Below are positions 1-5,531 of a stretch of 5,751 nt of DNA, piece after piece. Where the stretch lies: NCBI GenBank assembly GCA_900313855.1, contig OMSZ01000327.1, forward strand, positions 1 to 5,751. Direction: 5' to 3'. Below the pieces are notes generated by a model. It made no database searches and had not been told where the DNA came from. It was given only the letters and a program-made list of their open reading frames with translations. The position numbers were made by a program, and so were the translations under genes. Each line of letters opens with the position of its first letter. Positions within the stretch are counted from its first letter, which is position 1. Source of the DNA: an uncultured Eubacteriales bacterium. GTDB lineage: Bacteria; Bacillota; Clostridia; Lachnospirales; Lachnospiraceae.

Positions 1-4
1 GGGT

Positions 5-1210
5 ATGGATACTCCTGAAACAATTGAAGAAGATGAGTTTGAAGGCGTTAAGGTTGAGGTCGAGGAGAATACGGTTTCAGATATTGGAATAGTTCAGACT
101 ATTGAGAAGAAGGTATCCGATATGGGGATTGCCCAGACGATCGAGAAGAAGGTATCCGATATGGGTATCGCTCAGACTATTGAGAACAAGATAGGTATGT
201 TTACAAAGAAAAAGGATGAGATTTTATCTGCGGATAAAAATGAGACAGCTAATAAGGAGTCTAATAGTATGAAAGCAGGAAAGACAGCATTTATGTTCCC
301 GGGACAGGGTGCCCAGTATGTCGGAATGGGTAAGGAATTTTATGATAATAACCCGAAGGCTAAGGAGATATTTGAAAAGGCTTCAAGTGCAACAGGACTT
401 GATCTTTGCGCATTATGTTTTGAAGAAAATGACAATATTAACATTACGGAATATACCCAGATAGCTATGCTCACAACAGAGATAGCAATGTTAAAATCCG
501 TTGAGGATATGGGTATTAAGGCTGATGTTACGGGTGGTCTTTCACTTGGAGAATATTCTGCGCTTGTAGCATCAGGTGTAATGGATTTTGAGGATTGTGC
601 AAAGGTTGTCAGAAAGCGTGGTATATATATGCAGGATGAGGTGCCGGTAGGACAGGGCGGTATGGCTGCTATCATTGCAATGGATGCAGATAAGATAAAG
701 GAAATCTGTGATAAGGTTGATGGAATTGTAGGAATTGCCAATTACAACTGTCCGGGTCAGATTGCAATTTCCGGACAGAAGGAAGCTGTTGACAAGGCAT
801 GTGAGCTTCTTAAGGAGGCAGGAGCCAAGCGCTGTATTCCGTTAAATGTAAGCGGTCCTTTCCACTCACCAATGCTTAAAGGCGCAGGGGATAAGCTTGC
901 CGATGAATTAGAGGCGGTTGAGATACACGATATAGCTGTTCCATACGTTACCAATGTAACAGGTGATTTTGTTAAAGATAAGAATGAAGTTAAAAAGCTT
1001 CTTGCTGATCAGGTTTCTAATTCTGTTAAATGGATCCAGTGTGTTGAGGCAATGCTTGATGACAATGTTACAACATTTATCGAGATAGGTCCGGGCAAGA
1101 CACTTTCTTCATTTGTCAAGAAGATTGCCAAGGAGCATGATAAGAAAGTAACGATTATCAATATTGACAAGTATGAGGATCTTGAAAAACTTAAGGGTAT
1201 TTCATTATGA
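5..1210 (+). CDS. fabD: Malonyl-CoA:ACP transacylase (FabD) with long repeat-bearing N-terminal extension; left edge open
   Basis: Transfers malonyl from CoA to ACP, supplying the extender for type II fatty acid synthesis in the cytoplasm. Numbering from the ATG at 5, the catalytic core starts near residue 89 and shows FPGQGAQ (98-104), the nucleophile box GLSLGEY with Ser180, the malonate-binding Arg205 in the KRGIYMQ stretch, the catalytic His287 in GPFHSPM and the C-terminal EIGPGK (360-365). Counted from Met89 the core is about 313 residues, the usual FabD length. Residues 1-88 are an extra acidic and repeat-containing segment not expected in FabD. The frame has no stop before position 5, so the true start may be further left and the extension could be the tail of an upstream protein fused in frame. 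An alternative start at 269 has a good ribosome binding site. fabG follows 12 bases after the stop. Family assignment is firm; the start is not. Confidence 0.93.
   Translation: MDTPETIEEDEFEGVKVEVEENTVSDIGIVQTIEKKVSDMGIAQTIEKKVSDMGIAQTIENKIGMFTKKKDEILSADKNETANKESNSMKAGKTAFMFPGQGAQYVGMGKEFYDNNPKAKEIFEKASSATGLDLCALCFEENDNINITEYTQIAMLTTEIAMLKSVEDMGIKADVTGGLSLGEYSALVASGVMDFEDCAKVVRKRGIYMQDEVPVGQGGMAAIIAMDADKIKEICDKVDGIVGIANYNCPGQIAISGQKEAVDKACELLKEAGAKRCIPLNVSGPFHSPMLKGAGDKLADELEAVEIHDIAVPYVTNVTGDFVKDKNEVKKLLADQVSNSVKWIQCVEAMLDDNVTTFIEIGPGKTLSSFVKKIAKEHDKKVTIINIDKYEDLEKLKGISL
74..190 (+). repeat. Three tandem 39-bp (13-codon) coding repeats
   Basis: Copies lie at 74-112, 113-151 and 152-190 and encode VSDIGIVQTIEKK, VSDMGIAQTIEKK and VSDMGIAQTIENK. 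They are exact in length and in frame. Copies 2 and 3 differ at five synonymous codons and one non-synonymous codon (final Lys-Lys versus Asn-Lys); copies 1 and 2 differ at six synonymous codons and two non-synonymous ones (Ile/Met and Val/Ala). This pattern of silent change with a conserved peptide indicates that the segment is translated and constrained. The function is unknown. Confidence 0.9.
254..259 (+). promoter_or_regulatory. Shine-Dalgarno AAGGAG ahead of internal FabD start at 269
   Basis: AAGGAG ends nine bases before the ATG at 269, which opens the canonical FabD core (MKAGKTAFMFPGQ). The site lies inside the longer open frame (codons for Ala-Asn-Lys-Glu-Ser). It is either the true fabD ribosome binding site or a vestige left after fusion with the upstream reading frame. 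It allows both a long and a short FabD product. Confidence 0.6.
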
Positions 1211-1222
1211 AAAGGAGATAAA

Positions 1223-1963
1223 ATGTTAGAGGGAAAAGTAGCGCTTGTGACGGGAGCAAGCCGTGGAATCGGAAGAGCAACGGCGATTACCCTTGCAGGC
1301 TATGGTGCGACAGTTATCGTCAATTACAACGGTAATGAGGCTAAGGCAAAAGAGGTCGTTGCAGAGATAGAGAATAACGGCGGCAAGGCATCCGTTTATC
1401 AATGTGAGGTTGCTGATTATGCAGCAGTAGAGACAATGATGAAGGACATTGTCAAGGAATATGGCGGTATTCATATTCTTGTTAACAATGCCGGAATAAC
1501 AAGAGACGGACTTCTTATGAAGATGTCAGAAGAGGATTATGACGCGGTTCTTGATACAAATCTTAAGGGAACATTTAACTGTATCAAGCACATATCAAGA
1601 CAGATGTTAAAGCAAAAGGAAGGACATATAATCAATCTTTCCAGTGTTGTAGGCGTATATGGCAATGGCGGACAGGTCAATTATTCTGCATCAAAGGCAG
1701 GTGTTATCGGAATTACCAAGTCTGTTGCCAAGGAATTAGGCTCAAGGGGAATTACGGTCAATGCTGTTGCGCCGGGTTTTATCGTTACGGAGATGACAGA
1801 TGCGATCCCTGATGATGCCAAGGCTGCTATCGCCGATAAGATTGCCATGAAACGTCTTGGTGATGTTAAGGATGTTGCTGAAACTATAGCATTCCTTGCA
1901 TCTGACAAAGCTTCATATATTACCGGGCAGGTAATATGTGTTGATGGTGGAATGAGCGTATAA
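1223..1963 (+). CDS. fabG: 3-oxoacyl-ACP reductase (FabG)
   Basis: NADPH-dependent reduction of 3-ketoacyl-ACP to 3-hydroxyacyl-ACP, the first reduction of the elongation cycle; a cytoplasmic short-chain dehydrogenase, normally a tetramer. The 246-residue protein has the standard family length. Visible motifs are the cofactor-binding TGASRGIG (10-17), NNAG (88-91), the catalytic Asn113 in TNLKG, Ser141 in SSVVGVYGNGG, and Tyr154/Lys158 in YSASK, ending in the usual ITGQVICVDGGMSV tail. The start is supported by AAAGGAG at 1211-1217, five bases before the ATG. It sits 12 bases after fabD and is surely in the same operon. The SDR family is broad, but the FabG-specific tail and the fab neighbours make the assignment firm. 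Confidence 0.97.
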   Translation: MLEGKVALVTGASRGIGRATAITLAGYGATVIVNYNGNEAKAKEVVAEIENNGGKASVYQCEVADYAAVETMMKDIVKEYGGIHILVNNAGITRDGLLMKMSEEDYDAVLDTNLKGTFNCIKHISRQMLKQKEGHIINLSSVVGVYGNGGQVNYSASKAGVIGITKSVAKELGSRGITVNAVAPGFIVTEMTDAIPDDAKAAIADKIAMKRLGDVKDVAETIAFLASDKASYITGQVICVDGGMSV

Positions 1964-1964
1964 A

Positions 1965-2014
1965 ATATCTGGTATTACAAAGTTTTAGTTTGTCAAAGTA
2001 AAGATATCAGATGT
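1965..2014 (+). repeat. Imperfect inverted repeat in the fabG-fabF gap (possible RNA stem-loop)
   Basis: Bases 1965-1975 can pair with 2004-2014 over 11 positions, nine Watson-Crick and two G-U, enclosing a 28-base loop. Inside the loop ACAAA (1977-1981) can pair with TTTGT (1989-1993). The whole gap 1964-2063 is 100 bases, much longer than the other fab junctions (12 and 24 bases). No T-run directly follows the stem, so it does not look like an intrinsic terminator. It may be an mRNA processing or stability element, or chance in AT-rich DNA. Confidence 0.35.
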
Positions 2015-2063
2015 GGTTAAAATGTTTTGAAATATACAATAAAATGGAAGAGAGATTGAAAAT

Positions 2064-3305
2064 ATGAGACGAGTAGTTGTAACAGGTATGGGAGCTATTA
2101 CCCCTATCGGATTAAATGTTGATGAATTCTGGAGCAGTGTTAAGGCAAGCAAGGTTGGTATAGGACCTATAACCCAGTTTGATGCTTCGGAATATAAGGC
2201 TAAACTTGCGGCAGAGGTAAAGGATTTCAATGCCAAGGATTATATGGATCCTAAAACTGCAAAGAGAATGGAGAGATTTTCGCAGTTTGCTGTTGCTGCG
2301 GCAAAGGAAGCGATTGAGCAGGCGGGTCTTGATATGGAAAAAGAAGATCCGTATATGGTTGGAACTGCTATTGGTTCGGGTACAGGTAGTCTCCAGACTG
2401 TTGAAAGAAATAAAGAGCGTATTCTTACAAAGGGTCCTTCACGTGTTGAGCCACTTATGGTGCCTATGATGATTTCCAATATGGCATCAGGTAATGTGTC
2501 TATAATGTTTGGACTTAAAGGAAAATCTATAAATGTTGTTACAGCATGTGCAAGTGGAACTCATAATATAGGTGAGGCATTCAGAACAATTCAATACGGT
2601 GATGCTGATGTAATGCTGGCAGGAGGAACTGAAGCGGCAGTTTGTCCGGTTGGTATTGGTGGCTTTGCAGCGTTAACAGCGCTTAATACAACAGAGGATC
2701 CGACCCGTGCATCAATTCCATTTGATAAAGACAGAGCAGGATTTGTTTTAGGCGAGGGTGCAGGTGTTATGGTTCTTGAGGAACTTGAACACGCAAAGGC
2801 TCGTGGAGCTAAGATATTAGCGGAGATTGTGGGATATGGTTCAACCTCTGATGCATATCATATCACTTCGCCTTCTGAGGATGGAATGGGAGCAGCAACG
2901 GCAATGATCAAAGCTATGAAGGATGCAGGAGTAACCCCGGCCGAGGTATCTTACATTAATGCGCATGGAACATCAACACATCACAATGACCTTTTTGAAA
3001 CCAGAGCCATTAAGGTTGCTATGGGCGAGGTTGCTGATAGTATTCCTGTAAGCTCTACAAAATCAATGGTTGGACATCTCTTAGGAGCAGCCGGAGGAAT
3101 CGAACTTATCACGTGTATCAAGTCTATTGAGGAAGGATACATACATGAGAATGTAGGTCTTAAAAATGTGGATGATGATCCGGAGTTCACACTTAATTAT
3201 GTTAAAGATCATGGAATTAAAGCGGATGTAGATGTTTGTCTTTCTAATTCTCTTGGATTTGGAGGACATAACGCAACGCTTGTTGTACGTAAGTTTTTGG
3301 CATAA
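2064..3305 (+). CDS. fabF: 3-oxoacyl-ACP synthase II (FabF)
   Basis: Elongating beta-ketoacyl-ACP synthase: decarboxylative condensation of malonyl-ACP with the growing acyl-ACP in the cytoplasm. The 413-residue length is standard for FabF. The thiolase-fold catalytic triad is complete: Cys162 in TACASGTH, His301 in NAHGTST and His338 in SMVGHLLGAAGG. The C-terminal SNSLGFGGHN holds the gatekeeper Phe399; the residue two before it is Leu397, where the E. coli protein has Phe. The Cys-His-His triad distinguishes it from a chain-length factor or a FabH. The start at 2064 gives the canonical MRRVVVTGMGAITPIG N-terminus and has only a modest ribosome binding site (AAGAGAG, 2048-2054). It is separated from fabG by 100 bases and from fabZ by 24. 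In many Clostridia accB lies between fabF and fabZ; it is absent here. Confidence 0.97.
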   Translation: MRRVVVTGMGAITPIGLNVDEFWSSVKASKVGIGPITQFDASEYKAKLAAEVKDFNAKDYMDPKTAKRMERFSQFAVAAAKEAIEQAGLDMEKEDPYMVGTAIGSGTGSLQTVERNKERILTKGPSRVEPLMVPMMISNMASGNVSIMFGLKGKSINVVTACASGTHNIGEAFRTIQYGDADVMLAGGTEAAVCPVGIGGFAALTALNTTEDPTRASIPFDKDRAGFVLGEGAGVMVLEELEHAKARGAKILAEIVGYGSTSDAYHITSPSEDGMGAATAMIKAMKDAGVTPAEVSYINAHGTSTHHNDLFETRAIKVAMGEVADSIPVSSTKSMVGHLLGAAGGIELITCIKSIEEGYIHENVGLKNVDDDPEFTLNYVKDHGIKADVDVCLSNSLGFGGHNATLVVRKFLA

Positions 3306-3329
3306 GCAATTTTTGAAAGGAACTATAAT

Positions 3330-3755
3330 ATGGAATTAGATATCAAGCAGATTATGGATATAATACCTCACAGACAACCATTTCTTTTGATTGACAAAGT
3401 AACGGAGATGGAGGAGGGAAAAAGCATTAAGGGATATAAGAATCTTTCGTATAATGAACCGTTCTTTGCAGGACATTTTCCATCTGAACCTGTAATGCCC
3501 GGCGTTTTGCAGATTGAAGCGTTAGCTCAGCTTGGAGCTGTTTGTGTACTTTCACTACCTGAGAATAAGGGAAAGACCGCATATTTTGCCGGGATTAAAG
3601 AAGCAAAGTTCAAGCAGAAGGTTGTTCCCGGGGACAGATTGGACCTTGAGTGTGAGATAATCAAGGTTAAGGGGCCTGTAGGCGTTGGAGCCGTTAAAGC
3701 ATCTGTAGGCGGTAAGCTTGCCTGTAAAGCCGAAATATCATTTATGATCGGATAG
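3330..3755 (+). CDS. fabZ: 3-hydroxyacyl-ACP dehydratase (FabZ)
   Basis: Dehydrates 3-hydroxyacyl-ACP to trans-2-enoyl-ACP in the fatty acid elongation cycle; a hot-dog fold cytoplasmic enzyme. The 141-residue protein has the usual FabZ length and motifs: PHRQPFLLID (13-22), the catalytic His49 in FAGHFP, EPVMPGVL (53-60) and the catalytic Glu63 in QIEALAQLGA. The Glu at this position and the overall length favour FabZ over FabA. The start is supported by AAAGGA (3316-3321), eight bases before the ATG. It is the last fatty acid gene of the run; the next gene begins 11 bases after its stop, and that gene's likely ribosome binding site overlaps the fabZ stop codon. Confidence 0.97.
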   Translation: MELDIKQIMDIIPHRQPFLLIDKVTEMEEGKSIKGYKNLSYNEPFFAGHFPSEPVMPGVLQIEALAQLGAVCVLSLPENKGKTAYFAGIKEAKFKQKVVPGDRLDLECEIIKVKGPVGVGAVKASVGGKLACKAEISFMIG

Positions 3756-3766
3756 AGGTTTGGAAT

Positions 3767-4840
3767 ATGATGAGGTTTCTTGCTAGACACAGACGTATTA
3801 TCAATGTAATCGTTATTATAGCTTTCATTGCCGGCTTTGTTTATTTTACCATAAAGACAAGAGATATTAAGATCGGAACCTATGATAGTAAAACTTATTC
3901 CGGAATAGCTTTCAACACGGCGATTAAGAAAACTATATTTATGAATGATGTTGATCGGCGTGATCAGATTGATGCAGAGATTGATAAAACCTTAAGAGAG
4001 ATTGATGAAAAGCTTTCATATCGTAATGAAGATTCAGAGGTAGCTTTTTTTAATCGGAATTATGCTACGGGTGGTATTTACAACTTTGATCCTGAAATAA
4101 TCAGTTATCTTAAGAAAGAGATGGAGATATGCAAAGAGACAGATGGGGCTTTTTGTCCGTGTATTCTACCGTTAACGCGGTTATGGGGAATAGAGGATGG
4201 CAATAATAAAGTACCCTCAGATAAGGATATTAAAGACCGGCTTGCCCGTATAGATTATAAAGAGATGGAAGTGACCGATGAAGGTTTAACACTTAATGCC
4301 GGTAATATGGCAATAGATTTCGGCGCATCCGGAAAAGGAATTGCTGCTGATAAGGTTTATAAGGTATTATCTGATAATGATGTTCCCGGTGCTATCATTT
4401 CCATAGGAGGAACGATACTTACTTACGGATCAAAGGGTGCTGATGATATATGGCGAGTTGGTATCCAGGATCCAAGAGGAGCTACCGGAGATGCGATCGG
4501 TGCTATAGAAGTAGGTGGAGGAACATTTATATCAACCTCCGGTGATTATGAGAAATTCTTTGAAGTTGACGGAAAGAGATATCATCATATACTCGATCCG
4601 AAAACAGGTTATCCGGCTGATAATGGTCTTATATCCGTAACAATTGCAACAGATAATGGATTGACTTCGGATGCAATGTCAACTGCTTGTTTTGTTATGG
4701 GACTTGAGGATGGAATGAGATATGCAGAGAGTAAGGGCGCTGATGCAGTATTTGTGACATCGGATAAGAAAATACATCTTTCAAAAGGATTGAAAAAACG
4801 TTTTATTATCAAGGCTAAGGACTATGAAATTGCAAAGTGA
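3767..4840 (+). CDS. apbE: Membrane-anchored FAD:protein FMN transferase (ApbE family)
   Basis: Covalently attaches FMN from FAD to Thr/Ser of FMN-binding domains, normally outside the cytoplasmic membrane. Of 357 residues, a basic start (RHRR, 7-10) and a hydrophobic segment (about 11-28) make an N-terminal anchor; there is no lipobox cysteine, unlike many ApbE lipoproteins. The family core includes ETDGAF (124-129), PLTRLWGI (135-142), the flavin-binding DFGASGKGIAADK (184-196), SIGG (212-215), STSGDYEKFF (256-265), HHILDPKTGYPA (273-284) and the metal-site region SDAMSTA with Asp302 and Thr306. Oddities are Cys130 and Cys132 after the TDGAF motif, and Thr216 after SIGG, where Asn is common. 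The likely ribosome binding site (AGAGG, 3754-3758) overlaps the fabZ stop. A second Met follows immediately and could be the start. No FMN-binding substrate gene is in the window. Confidence 0.93.
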   Translation: MMRFLARHRRIINVIVIIAFIAGFVYFTIKTRDIKIGTYDSKTYSGIAFNTAIKKTIFMNDVDRRDQIDAEIDKTLREIDEKLSYRNEDSEVAFFNRNYATGGIYNFDPEIISYLKKEMEICKETDGAFCPCILPLTRLWGIEDGNNKVPSDKDIKDRLARIDYKEMEVTDEGLTLNAGNMAIDFGASGKGIAADKVYKVLSDNDVPGAIISIGGTILTYGSKGADDIWRVGIQDPRGATGDAIGAIEVGGGTFISTSGDYEKFFEVDGKRYHHILDPKTGYPADNGLISVTIATDNGLTSDAMSTACFVMGLEDGMRYAESKGADAVFVTSDKKIHLSKGLKKRFIIKAKDYEIAK

Positions 4841-5204
4841 TAATTCACTACAATTAAAAATAGGTGATCTTATAATAATTGCGGCGGTACTGTTGATTGC
4901 AGGGCTCGCCGTATTATTCATTATGCAAAAAAAGGAAGGAAATGAAGTGCTTATAACTTCTAATGACAGCACAAAGATCTATTCACTTAATAAAGACCGG
5001 GAGATCAAGATTAGAAATGAAAACGGTGGATATAATCTTGTCATTATTAAAAATAAAAGCGTATTTGTTAAAGAAGCGGATTGTAAGAATCAGATATGTG
5101 TTGATCATAAACCTATAAATAAGGATCATGAAACAATAGTATGTCTTCCTAATAAATTATTTATAGAGATAAAGAGCAGTAATTATAATGATATTGATAA
5201 TTAA
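4824..5204 (+). CDS. Membrane-anchored NusG domain II-like small protein
   Basis: The 126-residue protein has a short N-terminus, one hydrophobic helix (about 15-34) and a small C-terminal domain, probably outside the membrane. The C-terminal pattern DCKNQICVDH...ETIVCLPNKLFIEI (86-116), with Cys87, Cys92 and Cys107, matches the NusG domain II family, whose members commonly sit beside apbE, FMN-binding and Rnf-type genes. Its biochemical role is not established; an accessory role in extracytoplasmic flavinylation or redox chemistry is inference. It is not the transcription factor NusG: the NGN and KOW domains are missing. The ATG lies inside apbE (17-base overlap), with AAGG at 4811-4814 and 4817-4820 as weak ribosome binding candidates, so translational coupling to apbE is likely. 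No other Met is available before the hydrophobic helix. Confidence 0.85.
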   Translation: MKLQSDNSLQLKIGDLIIIAAVLLIAGLAVLFIMQKKEGNEVLITSNDSTKIYSLNKDREIKIRNENGGYNLVIIKNKSVFVKEADCKNQICVDHKPINKDHETIVCLPNKLFIEIKSSNYNDIDN

Positions 5205-5228
5205 AGCTTTTAATTGAGAAATGATTGC

Positions 5229-5237
5229 TGCTATGAT
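5229..5237 (+). promoter_or_regulatory. Possible extended -10 element (TGCTATGAT)
   Basis: TG-C-TATGAT fits an extended -10 hexamer with one mismatch to TATAAT. The expected -35 position (TTTAAT, 5209-5214, 17-base spacing) is poor. Transcription would begin around 5243-5245, inside the first codons of the candidate small ORF, so this site would make either a small RNA or a transcript for a later start. Weak evidence. Confidence 0.25.
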
Positions 5238-5240
5238 AAA

Positions 5241-5455
5241 ATGAGCAAACTACCGTTAATACCAATTACAATACAGACAACAAAACTACAGATAACACGA
5301 AAAGCAACCCGTATTCATTCCCAAGAAACGGTGTGGTCGAAAATACCTTTGCTAAGTATGGTTTTTACAGGCTTGATCATGATCTGATGCATTTTAACGC
5401 AGATTATCTATCGTCAAACAGCAATTATAATTATAAGAATAGCAAATATTATTAA
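5241..5455 (+). pseudogene. Candidate small gene, apparently frameshifted; product unrecognised
   Basis: From 5240 to the TAA at 5453-5455 one frame is open for 71 codons but has no ATG or good alternative start near its beginning; the codon just before 5240 is a stop. The ATG at 5241 lies in a neighbouring frame. If the AAA at 5247-5249 were AAAA, that ATG would read MSKTTVN and continue into the long frame, giving a 71-residue protein. This would be hydrophilic: an Asn/Thr-rich start, a middle part containing NGVVENTFAKYGFYRLDHD, and an Asn/Tyr-rich C-terminus. I recognise no family and see no clear ribosome binding site. It may be a decayed gene, a base-call error, or chance. The unshifted frame from 5241 stops at 5387 (48 residues). 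Confidence 0.35.
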
Positions 5456-5460
5456 AAAAT

Positions 5461-5499
5461 ACTTTTCATATCAGGATAAAAATATTATAATATGAAAGT
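5461..5499 (+). repeat. Inverted repeat enclosing the promoter of the NfnA-like gene
   Basis: TTTCATAT at 5464-5471 is the reverse complement of ATATGAAA at 5490-5497. The outer bases AC (5461-5462) and GT (5498-5499) also match if one extra T at the left is looped out. The arms are separated by 18 bases. The left arm covers most of the -35 hexamer and the right arm overlaps the last bases of the -10 and the expected transcription start, a placement suited to an operator. It could also fold as a weak AT-rich stem. Confidence 0.4.
5463..5491 (+). promoter_or_regulatory. Vegetative (sigma-A type) promoter for the NfnA-like gene
   Basis: The -35 is TTTTCA (5463-5468, four of six matches to TTGACA) and the -10 is a perfect TATAAT (5486-5491), with the optimal 17-base spacing. 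Transcription would start near 5498, giving a leader of about 34 bases to the ATG at 5532. This suggests that the gene begins its own transcription unit and is not simply read from the fab/apbE operon. Confidence 0.65.
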
Positions 5500-5517
5500 T
5501 ATTACAAGAAACATGAG

Positions 5518-5524
5518 AAAGAGG
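5518..5524 (+). promoter_or_regulatory. Ribosome binding site AAAGAGG for the NfnA-like gene
   Basis: AAAGAGG ends seven bases before the ATG at 5532, supporting that start; the resulting N-terminus MYKIVKKKEL is the one usual in this family. Confidence 0.6.
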
Positions 5525-5531
5525 TATCAAT

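Larger units (their letters stand above)
5..268 (+). other. N-terminal extension upstream of the FabD core (acidic segment, tandem repeats, lysine-rich linker)
   Basis: These 88 codons are in frame with fabD and contain no stop. The encoded segment begins with an acidic stretch (many Glu/Asp, residues 6-22), continues with three 13-residue repeats (24-62) and ends in a polar Lys/Glu/Asn-rich linker up to Met89. I recognise no domain. It could be a FabD-specific extension, a linker joining FabD to an upstream domain beyond the window edge, or the C-terminus of an upstream protein that lost its stop codon. No signal peptide or membrane segment is visible. Confidence 0.7.
5205..5531. other. 327-base gap between the NusG-II gene and the NfnA-like gene
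   Basis: No conventional intact gene is visible on either strand. The gap holds the candidate frameshifted ORF (5241-5455), a possible extended -10 (5229-5237) and the promoter plus inverted repeat before the next gene (5461-5499). No GC-rich hairpin followed by a T-run is seen after the NusG-II stop, so an intrinsic terminator for the upstream operon could not be identified. I see no tRNA and no riboswitch I can name. Confidence 0.6.

Noticed and set aside
340..954. Reverse-strand open frames opposite fabD
   Set aside because: They lie antisense to a well-supported coding region, have no family motifs and no ribosome binding sites; they are shadows of the codon pattern.
1989..1997. TTTGTCAAA as a FabT-type operator before fabF
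   Set aside because: Known FabT sites have longer spacing between the TTTG and CAAA halves; here only one base separates them, and no MarR-type regulator gene is in the window.
2035..2040. TACAAT as the -10 of an internal promoter for fabF
   Set aside because: No acceptable -35 occurs at 16-18 bases upstream and there is no extended -10 TG, so support is too weak in AT-rich DNA.
2230..2469. Forward 79-codon open frame inside fabF in another frame
   Set aside because: Arg/Leu-rich out-of-frame translation fully inside fabF without its own ribosome binding site or recognisable motif.
5199..5215. AATTAAA / TTTAATT hairpin at the end of the NusG-II gene as a terminator
   Set aside because: The stem is only seven A-T pairs with a three-base loop and no following T-run, so it is unlikely to terminate transcription.
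5375..5384. Perfect 10-bp palindrome GATCATGATC
   Set aside because: Short, isolated and explained by Asp-His-Asp codons of the candidate ORF; no second copy or flanking structure.
5241..5387. 48-codon ORF in the unshifted frame from ATG 5241
   Set aside because: No ribosome binding site and no recognisable features; the neighbouring longer frame looks more protein-like, so I did not list this as a separate gene.
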